Below, in pieces: positions 52,112 to 62,549 of a stretch of 64,000 nucleotides of DNA. Made by a program: the position numbers and the translations under genes. The notes beneath the pieces are model-generated. The model was not told the origin of the DNA, did not search any database, and worked only from the letters and a program-made list of their open reading frames with translations. Within the stretch, counting starts at the first letter, position 1; the number at the start of each line of letters is the position of its first letter. This DNA is from an uncultured Pelagibacteraceae bacterium (GTDB lineage: Bacteria; Pseudomonadota; Alphaproteobacteria; Pelagibacterales; Pelagibacteraceae): positions 62,001-126,000 of the forward strand of contig CACFYR010000001.1 in the NCBI GenBank assembly GCA_902570505.1, in the 5' to 3' direction.

Positions 52112-53091
52112 TTTGCAGTAGATAATACAAAATCGTAAGTAATTCTTAACGAATTTTCTGTATTTTTTTTTATTATTTTTTCTAATTCATTTATTTCAAA
52201 AATTAGTTGGGAAGAGTTTTTTTTGTCCCATTTTAATAGTTGTTTTTTGACTACATCTTTATCTTTCCAAAAAATTGGGGGTCTAAAATTTGATACAGTC
52301 GTATCCAAATCGTTTGTTTCATCATAGTCATCTCTTAATTTAATTAGTCTTTTTGTTTTATTTAGCATTGTTCTCAATATCAGCATACAATCATCATTTG
52401 TATAAATATTTTCGTTTAATATCTTAGCAGTATCTTTGACATTTTTTGATAAGCAACTATCTACAAGCTCGGACACTGTATAATTTTCTGAAAGACTAAT
52501 TAATTTTAATATATCGGATACATTAACATTTGTGTTTCCACTAATAAACATTTCCACTTTCCCAAGTTCCTGATTGAGATTATTTCTGTCACCCTGACAC
52601 TTATCAACAATGATATTTAAAATCTCTCTTGATATTGGAACATTTATTTTTTTAAAAAAATTCCCACATAATTGTGTAAGTTTTTTATTGTCGTCAGCGT
52701 AAAAAGGAATGCACATTAAGTTAGAGTTTCTTTCAAAAAGATTTCTTAGCTTAGATTTTCTCTCTAAAATTTCAGAAATACAGATAATTTTTATATCTGA
52801 TACATTTTTTTCTAAAATTTTCTCAATAAAATTAACAATTTTATCACTAGTTCTTGATATTAAAATTATTTTTTCTTTTTCAAAAAGTGACTTATTAAAT
52901 ATTTTTGAGTGCATCTCATCTTGATTTTCAATAACCTCTTTTTCGTCGTATTTTTCTATAAGTCCCTTGAAATTTTTAATAAAACAACTTTCTAATACTT
53001 CTTTTTTAAGGCCCTCGTTTTGTCCATAAAATAAATATAGAGAAAAATTGCTTTTCTTTATTTTTTCTAATTCAAAATTCTTAATAATCAT
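52108..53091 (-). CDS. holA: DNA polymerase III delta subunit
   Basis: FSLYLFYGQNEGLKKEVLE..., IIVDKCQGDRNNLNQELGKVEMF; HolA pattern and location beside lptE/leuS. Confidence 0.88.
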   Translation of the reverse strand: MIIKNFELEKIKKSNFSLYLFYGQNEGLKKEVLESCFIKNFKGLIEKYDEKEVIENQDEMHSKIFNKSLFEKEKIILISRTSDKIVNFIEKILEKNVSDIKIICISEILERKSKLRNLFERNSNLMCIPFYADDNKKLTQLCGNFFKKINVPISREILNIIVDKCQGDRNNLNQELGKVEMFISGNTNVNVSDILKLISLSENYTVSELVDSCLSKNVKDTAKILNENIYTNDDCMLILRTMLNKTKRLIKLRDDYDETNDLDTTVSNFRPPIFWKDKDVVKKQLLKWDKKNSSQLIFEINELEKIIKKNTENSLRITYDFVLSTAN

Positions 53092-53094
53092 TTC

Positions 53095-53538
53095 TTATAG
53101 AGATTGAACATAAATATTTATATCTTGTAAAATTTTTTCTAATAAATTATTTTTTAGATTATTTTCGTAAGTTTTTAATTTAAATTTACTTTCATTATTA
53201 TTGTAGTTAACGACTTCTTTAAAAGAATTTTTTAGATCTTTATCATCTGATGCTATTGATAAATTGACAACAAGCTGCATCGAAAAAGTTTCTGGATTTC
53301 CTTTTTTATTTTTAGATGATATATCTCTTCTATAATTTGATTCTATAGTTACTGAATATATACCTTCACTTTTCTGATACTCTTGTAAATTTTTTGCAAT
53401 ATATCTTGAGGTTCTATCATCATTTAAAATTTTCAATTCTTTTATTGAGAAATTTGAAGTCTTATCAACCAAAATCGATTTATAACCACACGAGTTAAGT
53501 AGAAAGGAAATAAATATTATTGTTAAAATTTTTTTCAT
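53095..53538 (-). CDS. lptE: LPS-assembly lipoprotein LptE-like
   Basis: Lipobox [10 protein letters not shown], short protein between holA and leuS. Confidence 0.75.
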   Translation of the reverse strand: MKKILTIIFISFLLNSCGYKSILVDKTSNFSIKELKILNDDRTSRYIAKNLQEYQKSEGIYSVTIESNYRRDISSKNKKGNPETFSMQLVVNLSIASDDKDLKNSFKEVVNYNNNESKFKLKTYENNLKNNLLEKILQDINIYVQSL

Positions 53539-56081
53539 TTTACTAAAATGTTTACAAGTCTGTTCTTTACATAGAAAGTTTTATCTATCTTTTTTTTCAA
53601 TAAAGATTTGTTGATTTTGTCATCTTTTATAATTAATTCCATCAATTCTTTTTCATTCATATTCGGTTTTGCCTTTAAATTCCCTCTTTTTTTTCCATTT
53701 ATCTGAATCACATATTCAATGGTTTCTTTTTTAATTTTATTTCTATCTACTTTCGGCCACTCTAATTTTTCTGTTACACCAAGTTTGTATAAGCATTCGC
53801 TTGCATAATGAGGTATTATGGGTGACATGATTATCAATATCTTTTTATAGTTTTTTAATAAAATATCTCCGTTTATATTTTTGTCCATTAAATCAATCAA
53901 AAAATTATAAGTTTCGTATAAATTGGCAATTAAAACGTTGTAATTAAATTTTTCTAAGTTGTAATTAAATTTTTCTATTGTTTCATTGACAAATATTTCT
54001 AGATTTTTTTCATTAGTATTATCATTTCCTTTAATTTTTATTTTTTCTAAAATCAATTCATTTAGACCCCATAACTTTTGAATAAACTTATATGATGCTT
54101 GCATCCCTTGTTCTGACCACTGAACATCTTTTTCAGGTGGACTGTCAGACAGTATAAATAATCTAACTGCATCAGCACCATAATTATTAATTATCTCCTC
54201 CGGATCTATGGTATTTTTTTTTGATTTGGACATAGATTCTGATGGCCCAATAATGATTTTTTCATTTTTATTACCTTTTAAGAAATAGTCTTTTCCATTT
54301 TCAGTCTCGATATCATTAGGGTTTATCCAATTACCTTTGCTATCCTTATAAGTTTCATGGCATACCATCCCTTGAGTGAATAATCCGTCAAATGGTTCTA
54401 AAAATTTAAAATTTGTATTTTTGTAACCGATAGCTCTCATGAAAAATCTTGAATAAAGCAGATGTAATATTGCATGTTCAACACCTCCAATATATTGATC
54501 GACAGGCATCCAATAGTTAATGCTCTCTAAATCATAACCATACTCTTTTTCTTCAGGAGAACAAAACCTTAAAAAATACCACGACGAGTCAACAAATGTG
54601 TCAAGTGTATCGGTTTCCCTTATAAAATTTTTTCCATTAATCTTAATATGTTTCCAATCTTTATTCTGATCTAAGGGATTGCCTTTTGATTGTAAATTAA
54701 CACTACTAGGTAATTTTACTGGAAGATCCTCTTTTTTAACAGGATGAGGTTCTTCATTCTCATCATAAATAATTGGTATAGGACAACCCCAATATCTTTG
54801 TCTTGAAACACCCCAATCTTTAAGTCTAAAATTAATTTTCTTAACACCTAATTTCTTTTTTTCAAGAATTTCAATGGTTTTAATAACTGAGTCATTTGGA
54901 GCCTTTAAGCCATTTAAAAAATCAGAGTTTATAATGATACCTTCATCTGAAAAGGCTTTATCTTCAACTTTAAAACTCTCATCCTCATTGATAGGTCGCA
55001 CCACAGTTTTTATGTTTAAATTATATTTCAGTGCAAAATCCATATCTCTTTGATCATGCGCTGGACATCCGAAAACTGCACCAAATCCATAATCCATCAA
55101 AACAAAGTTTGCAAAAAATACAGGGACCTTTTTGTCTTTTTCAAAAGGACTGGTCGCTAGTAATTTTGTCTTGAAACCTATTTTTTCTCCTTGGGCAATC
55201 GACTCTTCTGTAGTTCCTGTTTTAGAACACTCATCTTTAAATTTTTTAAAATCTTGGTCATTTTCGTAGAGTTTTGACACAGGGTGGTCAATTGATAAAG
55301 CTAAAAAAGAAATACCAAATAAAGTATCTGGTCTTGTTGTGAAGCACTTAATAGTTTCAAAATCTTTACTACCATCTATTTTGAAGTCTATTTCACAACC
55401 AAAGGATTTGCCTATCCAATTTTTCTGCATTATTTTTACTTTATTTGGCCATTTATTTAAATTGTCTAATTCGTCAAGAAGTACATCTGAGAATTTTGAA
55501 ATGTTAAAAAACCACTGATTTAATTTTTTTCTTTGAACCACAGCCCCTGATCTCCATCCTTTGCCATCAATAACTTGTTCGTTTGCAAGTACTGTTTCGT
55601 CAATAGGATCCCAATTTACATAGTTTTCTTTACGATAAATTAGACCTTTGTTATACATTTCAAGAAAAAATAATTGTTGGTGTTTATAATAATCTTCAGA
55701 ACAAGTCGAAATTTCTCTGTTCCAGTCAATAGACAAACCTAATTTTTTTAGCTGGTTTTTCATTACATTTATGTTCTTTTCCGTCCATTCTTTTGGATTC
55801 AGATTATTCTCTCTGGCTGCGTTTTCAGCGGGCATGCCAAATGAATCCCAACCCATGGGGTGTAAAACATTAAAGTTTTGAAGCAATTTATGTCTGGATA
55901 AAACATCACCAATTGTATAATTTCTTACATGTCCCATATGAATTTTTCCAGAAGGATAAGGAAACATTTCTAAACAATAAAATTTTTTTTTGTTCGTATC
56001 TATTGTTGATTTAAAAATGTTTTTTTCTAACCAATAACTTTGCCATTTTTCTTCAACTTTTTTGAAATTATATCTATTCAC
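53535..56081 (-). CDS. leuS: Leucyl-tRNA synthetase
   Basis: [28 protein letters not shown] (HMGH), [14 protein letters not shown] (KMSKS-like), [14 protein letters not shown]. Confidence 0.98.
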   Translation of the reverse strand: MNRYNFKKVEEKWQSYWLEKNIFKSTIDTNKKKFYCLEMFPYPSGKIHMGHVRNYTIGDVLSRHKLLQNFNVLHPMGWDSFGMPAENAARENNLNPKEWTEKNINVMKNQLKKLGLSIDWNREISTCSEDYYKHQQLFFLEMYNKGLIYRKENYVNWDPIDETVLANEQVIDGKGWRSGAVVQRKKLNQWFFNISKFSDVLLDELDNLNKWPNKVKIMQKNWIGKSFGCEIDFKIDGSKDFETIKCFTTRPDTLFGISFLALSIDHPVSKLYENDQDFKKFKDECSKTGTTEESIAQGEKIGFKTKLLATSPFEKDKKVPVFFANFVLMDYGFGAVFGCPAHDQRDMDFALKYNLNIKTVVRPINEDESFKVEDKAFSDEGIIINSDFLNGLKAPNDSVIKTIEILEKKKLGVKKINFRLKDWGVSRQRYWGCPIPIIYDENEEPHPVKKEDLPVKLPSSVNLQSKGNPLDQNKDWKHIKINGKNFIRETDTLDTFVDSSWYFLRFCSPEEKEYGYDLESINYWMPVDQYIGGVEHAILHLLYSRFFMRAIGYKNTNFKFLEPFDGLFTQGMVCHETYKDSKGNWINPNDIETENGKDYFLKGNKNEKIIIGPSESMSKSKKNTIDPEEIINNYGADAVRLFILSDSPPEKDVQWSEQGMQASYKFIQKLWGLNELILEKIKIKGNDNTNEKNLEIFVNETIEKFNYNLEKFNYNVLIANLYETYNFLIDLMDKNINGDILLKNYKKILIIMSPIIPHYASECLYKLGVTEKLEWPKVDRNKIKKETIEYVIQINGKKRGNLKAKPNMNEKELMELIIKDDKINKSLLKKKIDKTFYVKNRLVNILVK

Positions 56082-56096
56082 GAAACTTAAATTATT

Positions 56097-56666
56097 TTAA
56101 AATATAGTAGTTCCACCGCTAACGCCTTCACCACCTGGACTATAAGGTTTTCGATTTTTTTTAATTTTTTCCTCTTTATAAAGTGCAGCTTTTTTTAAAA
56201 TACTTTTTTTAACTTGAAATGTAAGATCACCATCCTCTTGATAGATTGAACAATTATTTTCTGCGTTACAATCTTTCCTAAAAATTGTAACTTTAATTGC
56301 GTCCGATCTTACTTCACTTGTCAAAAATCTAATAGTAATCTTAATTGACTCGTTATCAGCAGAGTTATCGCTATACCAATCAGTAATAATTATTCCCCCA
56401 CTGTAGTTAGCAGACAGTAAAGGCATGAAATTTATAGTATCTAAACTAGCTCTCCATAGTGGGTTTGAGCTTGCAAAATCAAAAACACCACCTTCTTTTT
56501 TTTGAAATAATCTCATTCCCCTTCCTTCTTCGATATTTTTTTGAACTCTTTTGTCTGGTTCAGGTGGAAATTCTTTAGCATCTACTGGTCTATAAATTCC
56601 GCAAGAATTTAGGAACAAAAAAAGACCTAAAATCGATAAATTAAGCGAAAAGAATAAAATTTTCAT
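56097..56666 (-). CDS. DUF3576-like lipoprotein
   Basis: Lipobox LNSCGIYRPVDAKEFPP; NPLWRASLDTINFMPLLSANYSGGIIITDWYSD. Confidence 0.8.
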   Translation of the reverse strand: MKILFFSLNLSILGLFLFLNSCGIYRPVDAKEFPPEPDKRVQKNIEEGRGMRLFQKKEGGVFDFASSNPLWRASLDTINFMPLLSANYSGGIIITDWYSDNSADNESIKITIRFLTSEVRSDAIKVTIFRKDCNAENNCSIYQEDGDLTFQVKKSILKKAALYKEEKIKKNRKPYSPGGEGVSGGTTIF

Positions 56667-56883
56667 AATTTAATACTAATTTAATTATTAAGATAATTAG
56701 GGAATATTTATCAAATTTGACTAAAAAAACACGAAAAATGATCTAAATTTAAACTTAAAATGATGTATTTTTGCAACATAGTTTTAAAATATCGTTAAAA
56801 TTTGAAAAAAATGGACCAAAAAAACTAAGACTTTGTTAAAAAGTTCCTGTTTATAATTAATTATTAACATTAGGAGTAAATTT

Positions 56884-57780
56884 ATGAACAACTTAAAAAA
56901 ACTTGGACTTGCAGTAGCAGGTTCAACATTAGTTGCTTCATCTGCATATGCAGGAGCTTTAGATGTTAGCGGTAACGCTAAAATCTCTATGAAGTCTGCT
57001 GACGATGACGAAGTAACTGGTAACTCATTTTCTATGGACAAAGGAATTAAGTTTACGGGATCTGGTGATCTAGATAACGGAATGTCAGTTTCTTACCTAT
57101 ACAAAATGTCAGACTCTTCTCACACATCTTCAAATGTATTAATCGATATGGGTGATGCTGGTGTAGCTGGAGTTGGAAGAGGAAACAGTGGTGCTGGTAT
57201 CAGAACAGTAAGATACGCTTTACCAACAGCTGGTGAAGAAGTATGGGATGATGTTGACACTGACGACAATGGTATTGTTGGAACTGGTGATACAAACGCA
57301 CTTTACTACTCAAATACTTATGGTGGTGTAAGTTTTAGCGGATCATATCATAAAGATGATGATACTGAGAAATCATTTGCGTTAACTTACAGTGGTCTAA
57401 TGGACGGTTTAACAGTAGGTTATGGTGGTGCTGAAGTAGGTTCAACACAAGACCAAATGACTGTGTTTGTTAAATACACAATGGGTGGTTTAACTGTTGC
57501 TTACCAACAAGCTGAGTTAGACAACGCAGGTGCTACAGCTGACGAAGATGCAGATGGTATGGCTGTATCATTCGCAGTTAACGAAAGTTTATCTGTGTCA
57601 TACGGTGTCTGGGATGTAGATATGGGAACAGGTGTAGATGAAGAATCTTCAGGTGTTTCAGCTTCATACACATCAGGTGGAATGACAATTGGATTAGTAT
57701 CAAACGCAACAGATAATGTTGCTGGTGGTACATCTAATGAAGATACATTCAAAGAAGTATCTGTATCATTTGCATTCTAA
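56884..57780 (+). CDS. Outer-membrane porin
   Basis: Signal peptide MNNLKKLGLAVAGSTLVASSAYAGALDVSG, repeated amphipathic beta strands, terminal Phe (EVSVSFAF). Confidence 0.85.
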   Translation: MNNLKKLGLAVAGSTLVASSAYAGALDVSGNAKISMKSADDDEVTGNSFSMDKGIKFTGSGDLDNGMSVSYLYKMSDSSHTSSNVLIDMGDAGVAGVGRGNSGAGIRTVRYALPTAGEEVWDDVDTDDNGIVGTGDTNALYYSNTYGGVSFSGSYHKDDDTEKSFALTYSGLMDGLTVGYGGAEVGSTQDQMTVFVKYTMGGLTVAYQQAELDNAGATADEDADGMAVSFAVNESLSVSYGVWDVDMGTGVDEESSGVSASYTSGGMTIGLVSNATDNVAGGTSNEDTFKEVSVSFAF

Positions 57781-57802
57781 TTAAAAATATTTAGAATACT
57801 TA

Positions 57803-57834
57803 AAGGCCCCTCTTATGAGGGGCCTTTTTTTTTG
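57803..57834. terminator. Strong rho-independent terminator after the porin
   Basis: AAAGGCCCCTCTTATGAGGGGCCTTTTTTTTT: GC stem plus U-tract, with A-tract on the other side. Confidence 0.93.
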
Positions 57835-58361
57835 TCAAAAAGATTAATTGCTGCAAAACCATAACACTTTAATTTTTTTAATTTATTTAAATTTGAGTTA
57901 TCTACTCCACCCAGAACGATAGATTTTATATTGGTTGAATTTCTCAATTTAATAAATCCATAGATACCTAATGCATTTCTACTTTTTTTTTTGAAAACTG
58001 GAGAGATAAACACTTCACTAACTTTTTGTTTTTTTTTAATATTCAATTCAAATAAATTATGGGCAGATCCTATAATCTTAAAGTTGGTTTTAAGATTATA
58101 ACAATTGTGGACAAGAGATCTTTCAAAGGAGGGGAAATATACACCGTCAAGATCCATTTTAATTGCTAGTTTTATATTATTTGATAAATAAAACTTTCTT
58201 CCATTAGATTTACAAAATTTGTTAATCTTATTTATAGTTAAAATGTTATTATTTTTTGAGTAATTACGATAAATAATACCGATATTTTTGCTTAAATTGG
58301 TTAAATGACCTGGATTAAATTTATTTATAAAATAGTATTGCTTTAAAAAATTATGCATCAA
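57813..58361 (-). CDS. ThiE/TenI-like (thiamine phosphate synthase superfamily) protein
   Basis: MDLDGVYFPSFE...FKIIGSAHNLFE...VSEVFISPVFKKKSRNALG...SIVLGGVDNSNLNKLKKLKCYGFAAI. Confidence 0.75.
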   Translation of the reverse strand: MMHNFLKQYYFINKFNPGHLTNLSKNIGIIYRNYSKNNNILTINKINKFCKSNGRKFYLSNNIKLAIKMDLDGVYFPSFERSLVHNCYNLKTNFKIIGSAHNLFELNIKKKQKVSEVFISPVFKKKSRNALGIYGFIKLRNSTNIKSIVLGGVDNSNLNKLKKLKCYGFAAINLFDKKKGPS

Positions 58362-59015
58362 ACAATTAAAAACTTAATCGAAATTCAATCGGAAATAAAA
58401 CAAAATATTCAAAAATTAGGATTTATAAACTATGATCCAAATATCATAGCTGTATCGAAAACATTCAAGATAGAATACATATCAAATCTAATAGATTTTG
58501 GACACTTACATTTTGGTGAGAATAAAGTTCAGGAAGCTAATGACAAGTGGAAGATTATAAAAGAAAAAAATAATTCCATTAAACTACATATGATTGGAAA
58601 ACTACAAACAAATAAAGTAAAACAAGCAATTAAAACATTCGATTATATACATTCTGTTGATAGTAAAAAACTTGCTCAGAAAATATCTATTGAGCAGAAA
58701 AATTTAAATAAAAAGGTGCAAATTTTTATTCAGGTTAACTTAGCAAATGAAGTTCAGAAATCCGGTGTAAAGACTGATGAATTATTAGATCTGCTTGAAT
58801 TTTGTAAACTAAGCAGTTTGAAAGTTTTGGGATTGATGTGCTTACCACCTTTTGATGAGGACTCTGATAAGTATTTTTATGATTTAAAATCTTTAAACGA
58901 CAAATTTGACCTTAAAGATCTAAGCATGGGTATGTCACATGATTATTTGAAAGCTTTAAAATATAAAGCAACATTTTTAAGAATAGGTTCAAAAATTTTT
59001 GGAAATAGAAATTAA
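58353..59015 (+). CDS. YggS/PROSC-family PLP homeostasis protein
   Basis: IIAVSKTFKIEYI, HFGENKVQEANDKW, LHMIGKLQTNKVKQAIKTFDYIHSVDS, LSMGMSHDYLKALK, LRIGSKIFG. Confidence 0.95.
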   Translation: MHQTIKNLIEIQSEIKQNIQKLGFINYDPNIIAVSKTFKIEYISNLIDFGHLHFGENKVQEANDKWKIIKEKNNSIKLHMIGKLQTNKVKQAIKTFDYIHSVDSKKLAQKISIEQKNLNKKVQIFIQVNLANEVQKSGVKTDELLDLLEFCKLSSLKVLGLMCLPPFDEDSDKYFYDLKSLNDKFDLKDLSMGMSHDYLKALKYKATFLRIGSKIFGNRN

Positions 59016-59503
59016 GATATTTTTATTTTACTTTTTTTTTTTAATAATTTAACAATTATCAAAAAATCCTTTTGAGATACACCTATACATCCTGCGGTGC
59101 CTTTAAAATTGTTTGTTAAATGCAAAAAAATTGCACTACCTTTATTTTTTACAATTTTTTTTCTATTATAGTTAATTACCAATAAGTAGTCATACTTAGT
59201 ATCTTTTCGATACATCTTTTCTTTATTAGCATTTGATTTTATATCAATTAATTTATTATAAAATTTACTATTTGGATCGTCACACCAGCCCATATTTTTT
59301 TTTATTTTTATACAATTAAACTTTGTAATAGGTTTCGATACTCTGTCGCTTCTGTAATAAATGTTACCAAGTCCAAATGTACCGACTGGAGTTGTTCCAT
59401 CGCCTTCTTTTTTGAATTTATTCAATCCTTTTTTTCCAACGCAGCATTTAAATGAAAAACTATCTAAATTTAATGTGTCTTTATTTTTTAGCACTAATAA
59501 CAT
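59012..59503 (-). CDS. L,D-transpeptidase (YkuD) family protein
   Basis: CCVGKKGLNKFKKEGDGTTPVGTFGL, SAIFLHLTNNFKGTAGCIGVSQKDF (HxxxxxxGTxGCxG-type active site). Confidence 0.88.
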   Translation of the reverse strand: MLLVLKNKDTLNLDSFSFKCCVGKKGLNKFKKEGDGTTPVGTFGLGNIYYRSDRVSKPITKFNCIKIKKNMGWCDDPNSKFYNKLIDIKSNANKEKMYRKDTKYDYLLVINYNRKKIVKNKGSAIFLHLTNNFKGTAGCIGVSQKDFLIIVKLLKKKSKIKIS

Positions 59504-59517
59504 ATTATTAATTAAGT

Positions 59518-60087
59518 ATGCTTAAATCAAAATTGTTCTTTTATAATTTAAATACTTTATATGATATACTATACGAAATTAGAGAAAAAATTAATTATAA
59601 CTTAATAAAAATTTCAAAAATTGAAGAAATAAATAATATTATTGAAGTTGAAGATAACAACTATTTATTAATTTCAGATAAAAAAATTAAAAATTTACTT
59701 AAGATTAATCATCTTATTATTACAAATAAACCATTTAAAATAAATTCACTTTTCGAGAAAATAAATATATCTCTATTAAAAAATACTTACTCTGGTCAAT
59801 CTAAATTAAAAATTAATAATTATTTTTTAAACATAAATTCTAGAGTGTTGATTAAAAATGAAAGATCATTAAAGCTTACCCAAAAAGAGGTAGAAGTAAT
59901 AGTTTATTTAAATAACTCAGATAACAGCATGCCTATTTCTAGTCTTCAAAAAGAAGTTTGGGGACATAATTCAAGTCTGGAAACCCATACTGTTGAAACT
60001 CATATTTATAGATTGAGGAGAAAAATATCTCAAAAATTTGGTGATGATCAATTCATAAAAAGTGATAATGATGGTTACAAAATCTAA
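59518..60087 (+). CDS. Response-regulator-like protein with winged-helix output and degenerate N-terminal domain
   Basis: LKLTQKEVEVIVYLNNS...VWGHNSSLETHTVETHIYRLRRKISQKFGDDQFIKSDNDGYKI is an OmpR-type wHTH; N-terminal half lacks a clear phospho-acceptor motif. Confidence 0.82.
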   Translation: MLKSKLFFYNLNTLYDILYEIREKINYNLIKISKIEEINNIIEVEDNNYLLISDKKIKNLLKINHLIITNKPFKINSLFEKINISLLKNTYSGQSKLKINNYFLNINSRVLIKNERSLKLTQKEVEVIVYLNNSDNSMPISSLQKEVWGHNSSLETHTVETHIYRLRRKISQKFGDDQFIKSDNDGYKI

Positions 60088-60199
60088 AAAGAAAAAAAAT
60101 ATAATAGCAAAAAGTTTATTCACTACGAAATTTAAACCAAGAATTGTAAAACCAAAAAAGGGGAAAGGTAGTTTCAAAAGAAAAAAATTTATAATCTAG
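60071..60199 (+). CDS. arfA: ArfA-like alternative ribosome-rescue factor (42 aa), not in supplied ORF track
   Basis: MVTKSKKKKNIIAKSLFTTKFKPRIVKPKKGKGSFKRKKFII*; matches the ArfA core pattern (N-I--L---F--R-V-K-KKGKGSY-RK). Confidence 0.65.
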   Translation: MVTKSKKKKNIIAKSLFTTKFKPRIVKPKKGKGSFKRKKFII

Positions 60200-61118
60200 C
60201 CCCAATTTGCTGAATAACCTTTGAAGACATTTCTGTACCTTTTTCTAAACTTTCTCTTAACGACATATCGTTAACAAATCCATGAAGAAATCCAGCTGCA
60301 AAAAGGTCTCCTGCTCCAGTTAGATCTACAATATTTAAGCCCTGTTTAATTCCACATTCACTTACTTCTGAACTATTTATAGCTACAGCTCCTTTTTCTC
60401 CTCTTGTTATAACAAGAAGTTTCCCCAAACTCTTTGCAAAATCAATCACTTCATTAAAATCCCTTGCACCTATAAGTGACATAATCTCTTGTTCATTTGC
60501 AAAAGTGATATCCAATTTATTTTTTACTAATTCTAAAAAGTGAGGTTTATGTCTATCCACACAAAATTGATCTGAGAGTGACATTGCTACTTTATTTGCA
60601 TTAGTTATAGCTTTTTCAAATGCTTTTTTTGGATCGCCTTCATCCCATAAATATCCCTCTAAAAATATTATTTCACTTTTATTAATTGCATCTATATCAA
60701 CATCATTTTCATTAATTTTTCCTGCTGTACCTAAAAAAGTACACATTGTTCTCTCAGAGTCCGGAGTGACTAAAATTAGACATGTGCCTGTTGGAAGTTC
60801 CTCTTTTTTTTTTGAGTAAAAATAACTTACTTTTTCTTTCAAAAGCCCCTCCTCATATTTTTTACCAAGTTCATCATTGTTAACTTTCCCAATAAAACCT
60901 ACTTTATTACCAAGTTGAGAAAGTCCTACAATAGAATTTGCTACTGATCCACCTGATACAGTTTTTTCAATTTTTAAATTTGATAACAAATTTTCAAACT
61001 CATTATTATCAAAAATTAATTTCATTGTACTTTTTGTTAAATTATTTTTTGAAATAAATTCATCATCTACTTTACAAATAACATCTACAATTGCATTCCC
61101 TATTCCTAAAATTTTCAT
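60189..61118 (-). CDS. PfkB-family carbohydrate/adenosine kinase
   Basis: GIGNAIVDVICKVDDEF, KTVSGGSVANSIVGLSQLGNKVGFIGKV, VDLTGAGDLFAAGFLHG. Confidence 0.95.
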   Translation of the reverse strand: MKILGIGNAIVDVICKVDDEFISKNNLTKSTMKLIFDNNEFENLLSNLKIEKTVSGGSVANSIVGLSQLGNKVGFIGKVNNDELGKKYEEGLLKEKVSYFYSKKKEELPTGTCLILVTPDSERTMCTFLGTAGKINENDVDIDAINKSEIIFLEGYLWDEGDPKKAFEKAITNANKVAMSLSDQFCVDRHKPHFLELVKNKLDITFANEQEIMSLIGARDFNEVIDFAKSLGKLLVITRGEKGAVAINSSEVSECGIKQGLNIVDLTGAGDLFAAGFLHGFVNDMSLRESLEKGTEMSSKVIQQIGARL

Positions 61119-61119
61119 A

Positions 61120-61773
61120 TTATGCTTTCTTGGTTTTAATTGGTTTTATTCTGTTAGGATAACAACTCGTACAGATTTTACAAGAAATACCGTAACAATC
61201 TCTAGCTTTACAATATTCTCTTCCGTAATAAATTATTTGAAGATGTAATTTATTCCATGACTTTTTTGGAAATAATCTTTTTAAATCCTTTTCAGTTTGA
61301 ATTACATTTTTTCCTGAGGTAAGCCCCCATCTTTGAGCCAGTCGGTGAATGTGGGTATCTACAGGGAAAGCTGGGAAACCAAAACCTTGAGACATTACCA
61401 CACTTGCAGTTTTATGCCCAACCCCGGGAAGTTTTTCTAGTTGTTCGAAGGTTTTAGGTACTTTTCCTCTATATTCCTTTAACAAAGTTTTTGAAAGAAA
61501 ATAAATACTTTTGGCCTTTACTCTAAATATTCCAATTCTTTTTATGAGGCTCTCAATTTTTTTTCTACCAAGTTTTACAAAATGTTCTGGTTTATTATAT
61601 TTTGGGTAAATATTTTTTGTAACATTATTAACATTTAAATCCGTACATTGTGCTGAGAGTAAAACCGATATTAGAAGTGTAAATATATTTCTGTGTTTTA
61701 ATGGAACAGGAGTTTTTGGATATATTTTGTTAAGAGTTTTTAATATTATTTTTGCTCTCTGAACTTCGTTCAT
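61120..61773 (-). CDS. nth: Endonuclease III
   Basis: LISVLLSAQCTDLNVNNVT, LEKLPGVGHKTASVVMSQGFGFPAFPVDTHIHRLAQRWGL, C-terminal CX6CX2CX5C cluster. Confidence 0.97.
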   Translation of the reverse strand: MNEVQRAKIILKTLNKIYPKTPVPLKHRNIFTLLISVLLSAQCTDLNVNNVTKNIYPKYNKPEHFVKLGRKKIESLIKRIGIFRVKAKSIYFLSKTLLKEYRGKVPKTFEQLEKLPGVGHKTASVVMSQGFGFPAFPVDTHIHRLAQRWGLTSGKNVIQTEKDLKRLFPKKSWNKLHLQIIYYGREYCKARDCYGISCKICTSCYPNRIKPIKTKKA

Positions 61774-62549
61774 TATTTAAAGTTCAATAAATTTCTCATT
61801 GAATATAAACCAGGTTTTTTTGTGATCAGCCATTTTGCAGCCTCTAGAGCCCCTTCAGAGTATAAAGCTCTATCGAATGCTTCATGATTAAGAGTAATTA
61901 TCTCTTTCCCGCTTGAAAATTTAACTTCGTGTTCACCAACTACCTCACCTTTTCTAATTGAATTGAAATTAATATTTTTACCATAGGGAAATGATTTTTT
62001 ATTGAGATATTTTTTACCTATTATCTTGTAAAGATCTTTACCTCTTCCTAATGCAATTCCTTTACCCAACATCAATGCTGTACCTGATGGATGGTCTTTC
62101 TTATGTCTGTGATGTATTTCAAAAACTTTACTTAAATATTTTTTACCCAATGATTTGGACGCAATTTCTGTAATATACATTAGTAAATTTATACCAACAC
62201 TCATGTTTCCAGCTTTTAAAATTGGTATTTTTTTGGAATATTTTTTTATTAAATCTTCCTCTTTTTTTGTAAAACCAGTAGTCCCGATGACTACCCTTTT
62301 TTTCAATTTACTAGCTATTTTTAATACTTCTAATGTACATTTAGGTACAGTAAAATCGACAATAACATTTGCGTTTTTAAAAGCTATTTCTGAATTTTTT
62401 TGAGGTTTAACACCAATAAATTTCTTATTAACCAGATAATTTTCTGTTAATGAGCTTATTTTTACAGCTTTATCTTTATTTGCTGATTTTATCAATTGTT
62501 GTCCCATTCGACCCATACATCCAGTAATTGTTAAATTTATTTTTCTCAT
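61773..62549 (-). CDS. dapB: 4-hydroxy-tetrahydrodipicolinate reductase
   Basis: MRKINLTITGCMGRMGQQLIKS..., VVIGTTGFTKKEE, EIHHRHKKDHPSGTALMLG; true start probably at 62549, not 62600. Confidence 0.96.
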   Translation of the reverse strand: MRKINLTITGCMGRMGQQLIKSANKDKAVKISSLTENYLVNKKFIGVKPQKNSEIAFKNANVIVDFTVPKCTLEVLKIASKLKKRVVIGTTGFTKKEEDLIKKYSKKIPILKAGNMSVGINLLMYITEIASKSLGKKYLSKVFEIHHRHKKDHPSGTALMLGKGIALGRGKDLYKIIGKKYLNKKSFPYGKNINFNSIRKGEVVGEHEVKFSSGKEIITLNHEAFDRALYSEGALEAAKWLITKKPGLYSMRNLLNFK

